A DNA stretch of 64,000 nt from positions 95,100 through 159,099 of the forward strand of contig CANNDZ010000003.1 of NCBI GenBank assembly GCA_947503575.1, in the 5' to 3' direction. The notes beneath the pieces are model-generated. The model did no database searches and was not told where the DNA came from. It saw nothing but the letters and a program-made list of their open reading frames with translations. This stretch comes from an uncultured Kordiimonas sp. (lineage in GTDB: Bacteria; Pseudomonadota; Alphaproteobacteria; Sphingomonadales; Kordiimonadaceae). Every line of letters starts with the position of its first letter. Position 1 is the stretch's first letter. Shown piece by piece: positions 1 to 9,600 of this stretch. The translations under genes and the position numbers were made by a program.

Positions 1-2
1 TG

Positions 3-149
3 AGCCGCCAGCATGTGGAAGAACGCGGGGCTTATTGGGGCGAACTGGGATGGATTTTGGAAGACAATGACGGCATGCGCTCGATCCTCGAAGAAATCGG
101 GTGCAAGGTCTATAAAACCTACCGAGTTTATGAAAAAGCCATTGGCTAA
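3..149 (+). CDS. C-terminal fragment of a GNAT-like acetyltransferase
   Basis: The window opens inside a gene whose last 48 codons can be read before a TAA at 147-149. The visible tail contains GELGWILEDN, a glycine-cysteine turn and a final KTYRVYEK block. This resembles the C-terminus of a GNAT-like (N-acetyltransferase fold) family common in alphaproteobacteria. The acyl-CoA-binding part lies outside the window, so substrate and exact family cannot be judged. It converges on the minus-strand gene that ends at 209. No strong terminator is seen in the 59 bases between them. Confidence 0.45.
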   Translation, partial: SRQHVEERGAYWGELGWILEDNDGMRSILEEIGCKVYKTYRVYEKAIG

Positions 150-208
150 GGGTAGGCTGCGCGCATAAATAAGCACGCAACCGATTTTTTATGGCGAAAG
201 ACTGTAAC

Positions 209-1018
209 TTAGCTGTCTAACTGACAGCGGCCGCTATTCCGCCGATACTGTGGGTTACAAGACCAACTGTTGCCCGACGAACTGAGGTGCGCATTTTCCG
301 GTAATTTGATTTCGGTACATAAGTCACCGTCCATCACATAACCCCGGTCACATTTCCATCCTTTGCCAAAGCTGCTGCCTGCCAGATACCCGTGTTTTGG
401 TACCGGGACCAGTTCACAGCGATCGCCAATCGCTTTGAAACCATGTAAGCATGACCATCTGTTTGGAAAAGCACTATCGTCGAAATAGCCGTTCTCTGGC
501 ACGTCAATCTCAACACACCTGTTATCAACAGCTCTATAAGTCTTGAAGCAATCCCAGCCTTGCCCTCGGGAGGACTCTGTCAGGTAAGCATTTTCCGGCA
601 CCTCGATTTGCGTACAAGCTTCATCTTGTTTGCGATAGCCGCGCGCGCACTGCCAGCGGTCGCCCCGCTCGACCAGAAATGCATTTGATGGAACCGTTAT
701 GGCAACACACGCCTGATTTTTCTCAACAAACCCGCGATGGCATTGCCACCCCTGGCCATAGGTTTTGTTAGTTGAAAAAGCATTTTCAGGCACTGTAACA
801 GCCACACAAGCGTCTTCCTGCTCGCGAAACCCCACAAGGCATTCCCACCCACCACCAAAGCGTTTTGCTTCGGCGTTGGCGGGCACACCATCAGGGTTGC
901 TTTGCGCCAATACGCTTGCAGCGGACATGACAAACAGAAAAACGAAACCTGCAGCTTGCCAGAACAATCGCGATGACGTCAGGAGCCGGTAAAACGGGTT
1001 GTATGCTGACTTTATCAT
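209..1018 (-). CDS. Secreted protein with seven cysteine-pair repeats
   Basis: Residues 1-39 form a signal peptide with a long hydrophobic stretch ending in SAASVLA. The rest, from about residue 57, is seven imperfect repeats of 33-37 residues. Each has the pattern W-x-C, about seven residues, an aromatic residue, a second Cys, then V/I-x-V/L-P-x-N/H-A/G. Every unit keeps two cysteines (14 in all), which suggests one disulfide per unit in the periplasm or outside the cell. I do not recognise a named family and assign no function. The ATG at 1018-1016 overlaps the TGA of the upstream helicase gene as ATGA, so the two are probably translationally coupled. Confidence 0.8.
   Translation of the reverse strand: MIKSAYNPFYRLLTSSRLFWQAAGFVFLFVMSAASVLAQSNPDGVPANAEAKRFGGGWECLVGFREQEDACVAVTVPENAFSTNKTYGQGWQCHRGFVEKNQACVAITVPSNAFLVERGDRWQCARGYRKQDEACTQIEVPENAYLTESSRGQGWDCFKTYRAVDNRCVEIDVPENGYFDDSAFPNRWSCLHGFKAIGDRCELVPVPKHGYLAGSSFGKGWKCDRGYVMDGDLCTEIKLPENAHLSSSGNSWSCNPQYRRNSGRCQLDS
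212..850 (-). repeat. Seven tandem W-x-C / C-x-V-P protein repeats
   Basis: This part of the secreted protein gene encodes seven diverged units. Unit starts are marked by the aromatic pairs GW, GW, RW, GW, RW, GW and SW. The last unit is cut short after its second cysteine and the protein ends there. Units 1-6 carry the VPENA-like link to the next unit (VPSNA, VPKHG and LPENA as variants). The repeats are similar in protein but diverged in DNA, so the array is old and not actively expanding. Confidence 0.75.
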
Positions 1019-2376
1019 GCTGATTGCCTTAGGTTTTGGCGTTGGCCACCTGATTGGGCACGACGATGATGCGGTCGTCCTTCAGTTTTTCCACCATCGG
1101 CTTTGGGTTTCCATTTGGCACGGCGGGGCTTACCGCCCGCATTGGTGCCCTGCTCGCCTTGGTTCCGCCGGTTCGGATTTGCGCGTCCCCCACGATTGCT
1201 TCTTCCAGATCGTTGGGCTGGTTTGGCTTGCGACCGCGTCGGATCTTCGCGCTTGAGGCCGGAAACTTCAGGGAAAGTGCGACCGATAAGTTTTTCGATG
1301 GCGCGTAACAGGTCATATTCTTCTACGTCGCAAAAGGAAATCGCAACGCCCTCGGTGCCAGCGCGGGCTGTCCTGCCAATACGGTGGACATAGACTTCGG
1401 GTACGTTCGGCAGCTCAAAGTTTACAACGTGGGACACACCGTCTACGTCAATACCGCGTGCCGCGATGTCGGTTGCGACCAACACCGGGATTTCGCCGCT
1501 TTTGAACCCAGCAAGGGCGCGCTGGCGCTGGCCCTGGCTTTTATTGCCGTGGATCGCGTCCGCCGCAATGCCGGCATTTTCAAGGTGACGCGCCAATTTG
1601 TTCGCCCCATGTTTGGTGCGAGCAAAAACGATCGCGCGTTCCACATCATCTGCGGATAGGATTTCGATCAATTTCTGACGTTTTTCCGCCTTTGGAACCG
1701 GCAGAACAGATTGTTCGATCCGGTCAATCGGCTTTGAAGCCGGTGCCACAGAAATCTCTGCTGGGTTTCTTAGAAAATCAGCCGCTAAACTGCGAATTTG
1801 TTTAGGCATGGTTGCCGAAAACAAGACCGTTTGCCGTTTGCGCGGCAATTTTGCCATAATACGCCGAATTGCTGGGATAAAGCCCATATCCAGCATCTGG
1901 TCCGCTTCGTCCAGAACCACAACATCGGTTTCTTCCAAAGACACAGCGCCCGACCCTTGCAGGTCTTCCAGACGGCCCGGTGTCGCGATCAGGATATCAA
2001 CGCCGCGTGCGACAGATTTGATTTGCTTGTGAGGCTTTACACCACCAATCAACAGCGCAGAAGTTATGCTGATAAATCGGCTGTAGGTTTTCACGCTTTC
2101 ATGTATCTGGATCGCCAGTTCACGAGTGGGTGCCAAAATCAGGGCACCGCAGCACCCGTTGTTAGCCCGGTACAAACCGTTAACGATCTGGTGCAGCATA
2201 GGTAGCACAAAGGATGCGGTTTTACCTGTACCGGTTTGGGCAATGCCCACCATGTCGCGGCCTTCCAGCATAACCGGAATTGATTTTGCCTGAATGGGGG
2301 TAGGCTGCGTGTATCCTTCTACTGACAGAGCGCGAAGGATCGCCTCGGACAAACCGAGGTCATTGAATGTATTCAT
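1015..2376 (-). CDS. rhlE: DEAD-box ATP-dependent RNA helicase, RhlE type
   Basis: This is a cytoplasmic ATP-dependent RNA helicase. From the ATG at 2376 it reads MNTFNDLGLS, then the Q motif (GYTQPTPIQ), Walker A AQTGTGKT at about residues 46-53, PTRELAIQ, TPGRL, DEAD, SAT, and the C-terminal helicase motifs ARGIDV and HRIGRTARAG. The last 80 residues are basic and rich in Arg, Gly, Asn and Gln, as in RhlE proteins, and probably help bind RNA. In-frame ATGs at 2406 and 2388 would add 10 or 4 residues; I prefer 2376 because family members start at this motif. The neighbouring secreted-protein gene starts on its stop codon. Confidence 0.9.
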   Translation of the reverse strand: MNTFNDLGLSEAILRALSVEGYTQPTPIQAKSIPVMLEGRDMVGIAQTGTGKTASFVLPMLHQIVNGLYRANNGCCGALILAPTRELAIQIHESVKTYSRFISITSALLIGGVKPHKQIKSVARGVDILIATPGRLEDLQGSGAVSLEETDVVVLDEADQMLDMGFIPAIRRIMAKLPRKRQTVLFSATMPKQIRSLAADFLRNPAEISVAPASKPIDRIEQSVLPVPKAEKRQKLIEILSADDVERAIVFARTKHGANKLARHLENAGIAADAIHGNKSQGQRQRALAGFKSGEIPVLVATDIAARGIDVDGVSHVVNFELPNVPEVYVHRIGRTARAGTEGVAISFCDVEEYDLLRAIEKLIGRTFPEVSGLKREDPTRSQAKPAQRSGRSNRGGRANPNRRNQGEQGTNAGGKPRRAKWKPKADGGKTEGRPHHRRAQSGGQRQNLRQSA

Positions 2377-2406
2377 TTTTGCTTTCATACGACGGTGTAT
2401 GCGCAC

Positions 2407-2622
2407 TTACAGCGCACCTAAAACATTCGTCGTCATTTGGGGGGCTTGCGTAGAAAAACCGCCGTCTGGTGTGGTACCTTTGGCACCCAAAAGAGCAGCG
2501 GTCTTGTGCCGCCTCTCTAAACGATGGCCGCCAACGCTTGTTTTCGTTATCTTCGCGCAGTCATCGTGGGCGCATAAGCACATGTTTCGACAATAATAGC
2601 AACCGAATTGTTTTGCGGGCAA
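2407..2622 (-). CDS. Possible small cysteine-rich protein upstream of rhlE
   Basis: This is a 71-codon frame starting with TTG at 2622, with an AGAGG-like ribosome site about eight bases upstream. It ends 30 bases before the rhlE start on the same strand. The N-terminal part has five closely spaced cysteines (CYYC, then CLC, then DDC), suggestive of a metal-binding knuckle. The rest is basic, then Gly/Thr-rich. Codon use looks like that of the neighbours. No homologue is recognised and the start codon is weak, so this may simply be the rhlE leader. Confidence 0.33.
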   Translation of the reverse strand: MPAKQFGCYYCRNMCLCAHDDCAKITKTSVGGHRLERRHKTAALLGAKGTTPDGGFSTQAPQMTTNVLGAL

Positions 2623-2644
2623 ACCGGAAAGCCTCTGGCACGAT

Positions 2645-4156
2645 TTAGCTTTTGCTCACCAAATTTGCAAATTCACACAACAAGGGCCGCGTTTCGCGCG
2701 GATCTATAACATCCTCGATCATGAAGGCCTCTGCTGTGCGGAACGGGCTACGAACTTTATCGAGCCGCTCGCGGATCGACGCCAAATGGGCTTCAGGGTC
2801 ATCTGCTGCTTCCAGTTCAGATTTGTAGGCAACTTCAATCCCGCCCTCAAGCGGCAAGCTGCCCCAGTCCCCCGACGGCCAGGCAAAGCGATACTGAAAC
2901 CGGGTATGATCGCTCATGGCGGCACCGGCAACGCCGTAGGCTTTCCGCACAACGACGGTCGCCCATGGCACCTCAGACCTATAAATGCCATTCAGGGCAT
3001 CAACACCAAAACGAATGGTTGCTGCCTTTTCCGCCTCAAGCCCAATCATAAAGCCGGGATTATCAACAAAATGCACAACAGGTAGGCCAAATGTGTTGGC
3101 AAGTTTGACAAACCGCTCCGCCTTGCGGGCCGTGTCAGCAGTCCAACTGCCACCAAGATGTGACGGATCGCTTGCAAGAATGGCTACCGGCCAGCCATCA
3201 AGTCTTGCGAATGCCGTTATCGTCGACCTGCCCCACAGTTTACCCATTTCAAACAGGCTGCCTTTATCAACAACGGATCGCAATATGGCCCGCATCGAAT
3301 ACGCTTTCTGTCGGTCTTCGGGTACAGCCTTCAGCAGGCTTTCATCACGCCTTTCAACACCGTCTTTGGTCTCGGTTCGCGGCAACTTGCTGCCAACCTT
3401 GCTGGGTAAATAACTCAGGAATGTGCGCGCGGCAGCAAAAGCCGCTTTCTCGCTCTCCACCACATCATCAACAGCGCCGTTTCGTGCGTGAATGTCGGCG
3501 CCGCCCAGCGCTTCCTTGTCTAGGTTTTCGCCAATCGCCGCAACAACCGCAGGGCCAGCAGTGAACATATGGCTCATGCCCTTGACCATTACGCTGTAAT
3601 GACTTGCAACAACCCGCGCGGCACCCAGTCCGGCAACTGACCCCAGCGCAAGAGAGACAACAGGCACACTTTCCAGATTTTTGACCACATGCTCCCAGCC
3701 CGGCAGCCACGGCACGTAAGTAAGCCCCATATCTTCAAGCGACTTAACAGACCCACCGCCGCCTGTGCCGTCTATCAGCCGAATGAGCGGCAGACCATAT
3801 TCATGCGCCATTTGTTCCGCCAGAATACCCTTGCGCCAAATGGCAGCATCTGCCGCACCACCACGCACGGTAAAATCATCACCGGCCAGCACCACCGGCA
3901 CACCATCTACCGTCGCCTTGCCAAAAACGAAGTTGGCAGGGGTGAAACCTTCCAGCTCACCGTCGTCACCATAACGGCCCTTGCCTGCCAGCTTGCCGAT
4001 TTCCCGGAAAGAGCCAGCATCCGCCATTTTGAGCACCCGCGCACGAACATCCAACTTGCCACGCTCGTGCTGGCGCGCGATTTTATCTTCGCCGCCCATT
4101 TTTTCAGCCAGGGCTTCGCGTTTTTGCTTTTCCGCCAGCTCTTTTTCCCACGCCAT
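2645..4156 (-). CDS. Acyl-CoA carboxylase carboxyltransferase (beta) subunit
   Basis: This carboxyltransferase moves CO2 from carboxybiotin to an acyl-CoA (propionyl-CoA, methylcrotonyl-CoA or similar). Its 503 residues are in the usual range of PccB/MccB proteins. The two crotonase-like halves are visible. The N-half has GGGGSV and GSVAGLGAARV. The C-half has FGLPVVHFVDNPGFMIGLEAE and VRKAYGVAGAAM, an acyl-CoA-binding segment. No biotin carboxylase/BCCP subunit gene is nearby, so the partner lies elsewhere and the substrate stays open. The gene starts 17 bases after the recG stop with an AAGGGGA ribosome site, so it is probably co-transcribed with recG. Confidence 0.88.
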   Translation of the reverse strand: MAWEKELAEKQKREALAEKMGGEDKIARQHERGKLDVRARVLKMADAGSFREIGKLAGKGRYGDDGELEGFTPANFVFGKATVDGVPVVLAGDDFTVRGGAADAAIWRKGILAEQMAHEYGLPLIRLIDGTGGGGSVKSLEDMGLTYVPWLPGWEHVVKNLESVPVVSLALGSVAGLGAARVVASHYSVMVKGMSHMFTAGPAVVAAIGENLDKEALGGADIHARNGAVDDVVESEKAAFAAARTFLSYLPSKVGSKLPRTETKDGVERRDESLLKAVPEDRQKAYSMRAILRSVVDKGSLFEMGKLWGRSTITAFARLDGWPVAILASDPSHLGGSWTADTARKAERFVKLANTFGLPVVHFVDNPGFMIGLEAEKAATIRFGVDALNGIYRSEVPWATVVVRKAYGVAGAAMSDHTRFQYRFAWPSGDWGSLPLEGGIEVAYKSELEAADDPEAHLASIRERLDKVRSPFRTAEAFMIEDVIDPRETRPLLCEFANLVSKS

Positions 4157-4173
4157 ATGGCCATTTCCCCTTA

Positions 4174-6258
4174 TTAACCCGACTGCATCAGACGCACACC
4201 TTCGTCTCTTTCAAACAGATAGAGCAAATGCCTCAGCGCGCCACCGCGTTCTGATTGCAAGTCAGGGTCTTTAGCTACAATCATGCGCGCATCATCGCGG
4301 GCAAGTTCAATCAGGTCAGCATGATCACCAAAATCTACGAGCTTAAATTCCGGCAAGCCGGATTGTTTGGTGCCTAGCACTTCGCCGCCGCCTCTAAGCC
4401 GCAGGTCTTCCTCGGCGATCAGAAAGCCATCTTCGGTTTCACGCATGATCTTCAGGCGTGCCCGCGCCACTTCACCAACGTCATTGGTCCGCAGCAGAAT
4501 ACAGCTTGATTTCGCATCTCCTCGGCCAACACGCCCCCGAAGTTGGTGCAACTGCGCAAGGCCGAAGCGCTCTGCATGCTCGATCACCATTATGGTGGCT
4601 TCCGGCACATTCACGCCCACTTCAATCACGGTCGTGGATACCAAAATACTGATCTCACCAGCCTGAAACTTAGCCATGACAGCGTCTTTTTCTGCACCCT
4701 TCATCTTGCCGTGCACCAGACCAACCCGGTCACCAAACATATGCTTGAGCGTGCCGTAGCGTTCCTCTGCTGCTGCCAAGTCAAGTAGTTCGCTCTCCTC
4801 TACCAAAGGGCACACCCAGTACGCGCGCGCACCACTGTGGATAGCGCGTTCCAGCCCGGCAACAACATCTGACAGGCGATCAAGCGACACCACCCGGGTA
4901 TCCACGGGCTTCCTTCCTGGCGGCTTTTCGCGAATAAGCGAGACGTCCATGTCGCCGTATGCGGTCAGCGTTAAGGTACGCGGTATCGGGGTGGCAGTCA
5001 TACCAAGCACATCAACGCCGTGCGCGCCTTTGTTCGCAAGTGCTAGCCGCTGCTGCACGCCAAAGCGGTGCTGCTCATCAATAATGGCAAAGCCCAGGTC
5101 TTTGAACGCGACATCGTCCTGAATAATGGCATGCGTGCCAATCAAAAGGTCAATCTCGCCTTTTGCAAGCGCCTCCAACAGGGCTGTGCGCGGCTTGCCT
5201 TTGTTGCGCCCCGTTAACAGTGCAACGCGCAAGCCAATCTGCTCCGCCAGGGGTGCAATGGTGTCCAGGTGCTGATGGGCTAGAATTTCTGTTGGTGCCA
5301 AAAGCGCAGTTTGCACGCCTGCTTCTACTGCAGCTGCAACAGCCAGCAGCGCAACAACGGTTTTGCCACTGCCTACATCGCCCTGCATCAGCCGCAGCAT
5401 GGCTTTCTCGTTTTTCAGGTCAGCCACAATTTCACGCACCGCTGTTTGCTGGTCGCCGGTCAACTGGTACGGCAACGCCTTCAAAATCTTTTCCACCATC
5501 ACCCCGCTGCCCACAAGCGAGCGGCCGCGTTTGCGGCGGGTGCGGTCCCGCACGATGGCAAGTGCAAGCTGGGTTGCCAGCAACTCATCACACGCCAGCC
5601 GCCGACGCGCTGGTGATGACGGCGACAAATCATCAAAAGACGATGGCTGATGCACGGCTGAAATCGCAGACTTGAAATCGGGCATCTTATCCCGCTTTAC
5701 GAGCGCCGGATCATGCCACTCGGGCAAATGTGGCACCATTTCCAGCGCCGCATGAGCGGCTTTTCGCAAAACCTTGCCGGAAAGTCCTGCCGTCAGCGGA
5801 TAAATCGTTTCCAAGTCTGGCATTTCCGCAGCATCGTCAGGGTCAACCATATAATCAGGGTGCGTGATTTGCAGTTTGCCCTGATAGTCTTCCAATTTGC
5901 CACTGATGATACGCTGCTTACCTACCGGTAACTGACGCTGAAGCCAGTCTGTTCGCGGGTTAAAAAATGCCAGCGTCAACTCATCCGTGTCGTCATGACA
6001 CAGTACTTTGTATGGCATACGCCGGTTTTTCGGCACCATGTGCTCGTCAACAGTCACCGCGACAGTCACAATTCCGCCAGGTGCAGCCGCAGCGAGCTTG
6101 GGTCTATACCGCCGATCAACCAACCCTGTCGGCAAATGCAATAACAGGTCAACAAGTCTGGAGCCACACAGTCGTTCCAGCGCAAGACGGTTGCGCTTCC
6201 CGATACCCGGTAGCCGTTCTACATCGGCAAAATATTCAAAAAGTGCTTCTGGTCGCAT
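4174..6258 (-). CDS. recG: ATP-dependent DNA helicase RecG
   Basis: RecG is a monomeric helicase that remodels stalled replication forks and branched DNA. The protein is 694 residues, like other RecG proteins. It has an N-terminal wedge domain (LPGIGKRNRLALERL, LLLHLPTGLVDRRY), Walker A GDVGSGKTVVAL, the DEQH-type box IIDEQHRFGVQQR, TATPIPRTL, and the C-terminal TRG region (GLAQLHQLRGRVGRG). The frame is open further upstream, but the family N-terminus (MRPEALFEYFADVERLPGIG) fits the ATG at 6258. It is divergent from sdhE-mfd with 115 bases between them, a common alphaproteobacterial arrangement. Confidence 0.96.
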   Translation of the reverse strand: MRPEALFEYFADVERLPGIGKRNRLALERLCGSRLVDLLLHLPTGLVDRRYRPKLAAAAPGGIVTVAVTVDEHMVPKNRRMPYKVLCHDDTDELTLAFFNPRTDWLQRQLPVGKQRIISGKLEDYQGKLQITHPDYMVDPDDAAEMPDLETIYPLTAGLSGKVLRKAAHAALEMVPHLPEWHDPALVKRDKMPDFKSAISAVHQPSSFDDLSPSSPARRRLACDELLATQLALAIVRDRTRRKRGRSLVGSGVMVEKILKALPYQLTGDQQTAVREIVADLKNEKAMLRLMQGDVGSGKTVVALLAVAAAVEAGVQTALLAPTEILAHQHLDTIAPLAEQIGLRVALLTGRNKGKPRTALLEALAKGEIDLLIGTHAIIQDDVAFKDLGFAIIDEQHRFGVQQRLALANKGAHGVDVLGMTATPIPRTLTLTAYGDMDVSLIREKPPGRKPVDTRVVSLDRLSDVVAGLERAIHSGARAYWVCPLVEESELLDLAAAEERYGTLKHMFGDRVGLVHGKMKGAEKDAVMAKFQAGEISILVSTTVIEVGVNVPEATIMVIEHAERFGLAQLHQLRGRVGRGDAKSSCILLRTNDVGEVARARLKIMRETEDGFLIAEEDLRLRGGGEVLGTKQSGLPEFKLVDFGDHADLIELARDDARMIVAKDPDLQSERGGALRHLLYLFERDEGVRLMQSG

Positions 6259-6373
6259 AGCTGACAGGAACCCCGGATTTCTGCGGAAAAAGCCAAAGTT
6301 TCGCTTTCCCCGAAAGGGACCATAGCTTATGGTGTGCCGCCCGCCAATGGGCTCGTTCAACAGGCTGAGCAAG

Positions 6374-6676
6374 ATGACCGATCTGACCTATAATCCCCAC
6401 AAAGAAATTGATCTTGAAAACCGCCGCCGCAGGCTGCGATTCCGCGCATGGCATCGCGGGATCAAAGAACTCGATCTAATTTTTGGCAATTTCGTAGAAG
6501 CCAATGTGGAGAATTTTTCCGAAGATGACTGTGCCTGGTTTGAAAGCTTATTTGAAGAACAGGACCACGAGATCTTGGGCTGGATTACGGATGGTGAAGG
6601 CGTTCCGGAAAAATTTCAGGGCGAAATGATGAACCGCCTTCAGAAGCTGGACTTTATGGTTCTGAAAGCACGGTAA
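6374..6676 (+). CDS. sdhE: FAD assembly factor SdhE
   Basis: SdhE (DUF339/YgfY family) helps attach FAD covalently to the flavoprotein subunit of succinate dehydrogenase. The protein is 100 residues and contains the conserved RGIKELD segment, equivalent to the functional RGxxE motif, followed by the acidic FEEQDHEILGWI region. The ATG at 6374 is chosen over an earlier in-frame start because it gives a family-length protein (MTDLTYNPHKEID). It lies 17 bases upstream of mfd and is probably in the same transcript. Confidence 0.93.
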   Translation: MTDLTYNPHKEIDLENRRRRLRFRAWHRGIKELDLIFGNFVEANVENFSEDDCAWFESLFEEQDHEILGWITDGEGVPEKFQGEMMNRLQKLDFMVLKAR

Positions 6677-6693
6677 ATCGCGCGGAAAACAGC

Positions 6694-9600
6694 ATGAAAC
6701 TTGATGAACTGATACAGCATGAGCAACCGCTCACGGTTGCGGGCGTGCCCAGCGGGTTTGACGCCATGCTACTGGCTAATCTGGCTGCGCGGGCTTTTGC
6801 CGACAAAAAGCGCCCACTTTTGCACATTGCCCGCGATGATGCGCGCTTGTCGATGCTGCAAGCGGCCGTTCAGTTTTTTGACCCCGATCTGGAGATCATA
6901 GTGGTCCCGGCATGGGACTGCCTTCCCTATGATCGCGTGGGCCCGCAAGGCGATATTGTTGCCCGCCGGATGACGGCGCTTGCAAAACTTGCGGGGTGGC
7001 CCAACAGAAAACCATTACTTGTCCTAACAACGGTGAATGCCGCTTTGCAGCGTGTACCGTCAAAAGAGGCCGTTGCCGCTGCAACACTGCACGCAGAGCC
7101 GGGCGACCAGCTTGACATGCAATCACTGACCGATTTTCTGGCAGCTAATGGCTACAACAGATCTGGTCAGGTTATGGAACCGGGTGAATTTGCTGTGCGC
7201 GGCGGGCTTTTGGATTTGTTTCCACCTGGGTACGATGAACCACTGCGCCTTGATTTCTTTGGCGACGAGTTAGACACGATCCGCACGTTTGACCCGCTTG
7301 ATCAACGCACAACAGGCAAAACCGATGCCCTAGACCTGAAACCGGCCAGCGAATACGCCCTGAACAAAGATGCGATCACGCGGTTTCGTAAAAACTATGT
7401 CGCAACGTTTGGACCTGCGCGGTCAGATGACTTGTTATACGAATCGATCAGCGAAGGTCGCAAATATCAGGGTGCGGAACACTGGCTACCGTTGTTCCAC
7501 GAAGGCCTGTCCACCTTGTTTGATTATGTGAGCACAGCATTTGTGTCCGTAGACCATCAGGCAGAGGAAGCAGCGGGTGAACGCCAAACCGCGATTACAG
7601 ACTATTTTCAGGCACGGCAGGACGCTTGGGACATTATCAAAAAGACAAAAAACACCACAACGCCACCCTACAAACCAGTGCCAAGTGGTTCACTGTATTT
7701 GACAGAGAGCGAGTGGGAACAAACCCTTGAAGACGCTGACGCCATGCGCCTGTCGCCGTTTGAAGCCCCTGAAGCATTGGATGTGGTGTCATTTGGCGTG
7801 CGGCAGGGCCGAAACTTTGGGCCTGAGCGCAATAATAAAGACATAAACGTTTATGACGCTGTGAAAGACCATGTGGAAGCGCTGCGCAAATCTGGCAAAC
7901 GTGTAGTATTTGCCAGCTATTCTGCTGGTGCAGCCGACCGCATGAAGGGGGTTCTGGAAGACCACGACCTAAGTCCTGTTGGCGTTGCCGATAGTTGGGC
8001 AGCTATTCGGGCCGAAAACAAATCAGGCATTGCCGTCACAACGCTACGCCTTGAAAGCGGGTTTGAAACCGATGACCTTGCCATCATTTCCGAACAGGAC
8101 GTGTTGGGCGATAGGCTGGTGCGCAAATCCCGCCGAAACAAACGCGCTGATAATTTCCTGAAAGAAGCCAGTACGCTCACCCCCGGCGACCTTGTGGTGC
8201 ATGCAAGCCACGGCATTGGACGATTTGCGGGACTTGAGACCGTAACGGTTTCTGGCGCAAGCCACGACTGTTTGCTGCTGACTTACTTGGGCGGTGATAA
8301 GCTTTTTGTGCCGGTTGAAAACATTGAGGTGCTCTCGCGTTACGGTAGCGAAGATGCAGGTGGTCAACTGGACAAACTGGGCGGTGTTGGCTGGCAAGCG
8401 CGCAAAGCCAAAATGAAAAAACGCATCCGTGAAATGGCGGATCAGTTGATCAAACTGGCCGCAGCGCGGGCGTTGAAAGAAGGCCAGCGCATCACAGCGA
8501 CAGATGGCTTGTATGATGAGTTTTGCGCTCGGTTCCCATTTACAGAGACAGACGACCAATTGCGCGCGATTGCAGATGTCGCAACTGATCTCGCGTCTGG
8601 AAAACCTATGGACCGTTTGGTATGCGGGGACGTGGGTTTTGGTAAAACCGAGGTCGCGCTGCGGGCTGCTTTTCTGGCTGTTATGGCTGGCCACCAGGTT
8701 GTGGTGGTCGCGCCCACAACTCTGCTTTCGCGCCAACATTATCTGAATTTCACGGAGCGGTTCAAGGGCCTGCCCGTGCGCATCGGACAACTGTCGCGGC
8801 TTGTATCAGCCAAAGACGTGAAAGCCACCAAAGACGAAATGCGGAATGGCACCGTAGACATTGTGATTGGCACTCATGCCCTACTTGCTAAAGACGTGGC
8901 CTTTAAAAACATGGGCTTACTGATTGTTGATGAAGAACAGCATTTTGGTGTTGCCCACAAAGAGAAGCTGAAGGAACTAAAGGCCAACGTCCATGTGTTA
9001 ACGCTGACAGCAACCCCGATCCCGCGGACGTTGCAGATGGCTATGTCCGGCATTCGGGATTTGTCCTTGATCGCGACGCCGCCTGTGGACCGACTGGCTG
9101 TGCGCACCTTTGTTCTGCCGTTTGATCCCCTTGTTGTGCGCGAGGCTCTGCTGCGCGAACACTATCGGGGCGGCCAGAGCTTTTTTGTTTGCCCCCGCGT
9201 GGCGGACCTTGAAGACGCAGCCAATTTCCTGCGTGAAGAAGTGCCCGAGATTAAGTTCATCATGGCGCATGGCCAGATGCCGCCCAAAACAATTGAAGAT
9301 GTGATGACCGCCTTTTATGAAGGCCGGTATGATGTGCTGTTGTCCACGACGATTATTGAAAGCGGTATTGATATCCCGACTGCCAATACGATGGTTGTGC
9401 ATCGGGCTGACATGTTTGGTTTAGCGCAAATGTACCAATTGCGCGGCCGTGTTGGCCGGTCAAAAACACGCGCCTATGCTTACCTGACAACACCACCGGG
9501 CAGAAAACTGACGGAAAATGCCGATAAACGGCTTCAGGTCCTTCAAGCGCTTGATACACTTGGAGCAGGTTTTTCTATCGCCAGCCATGACATGGACATT

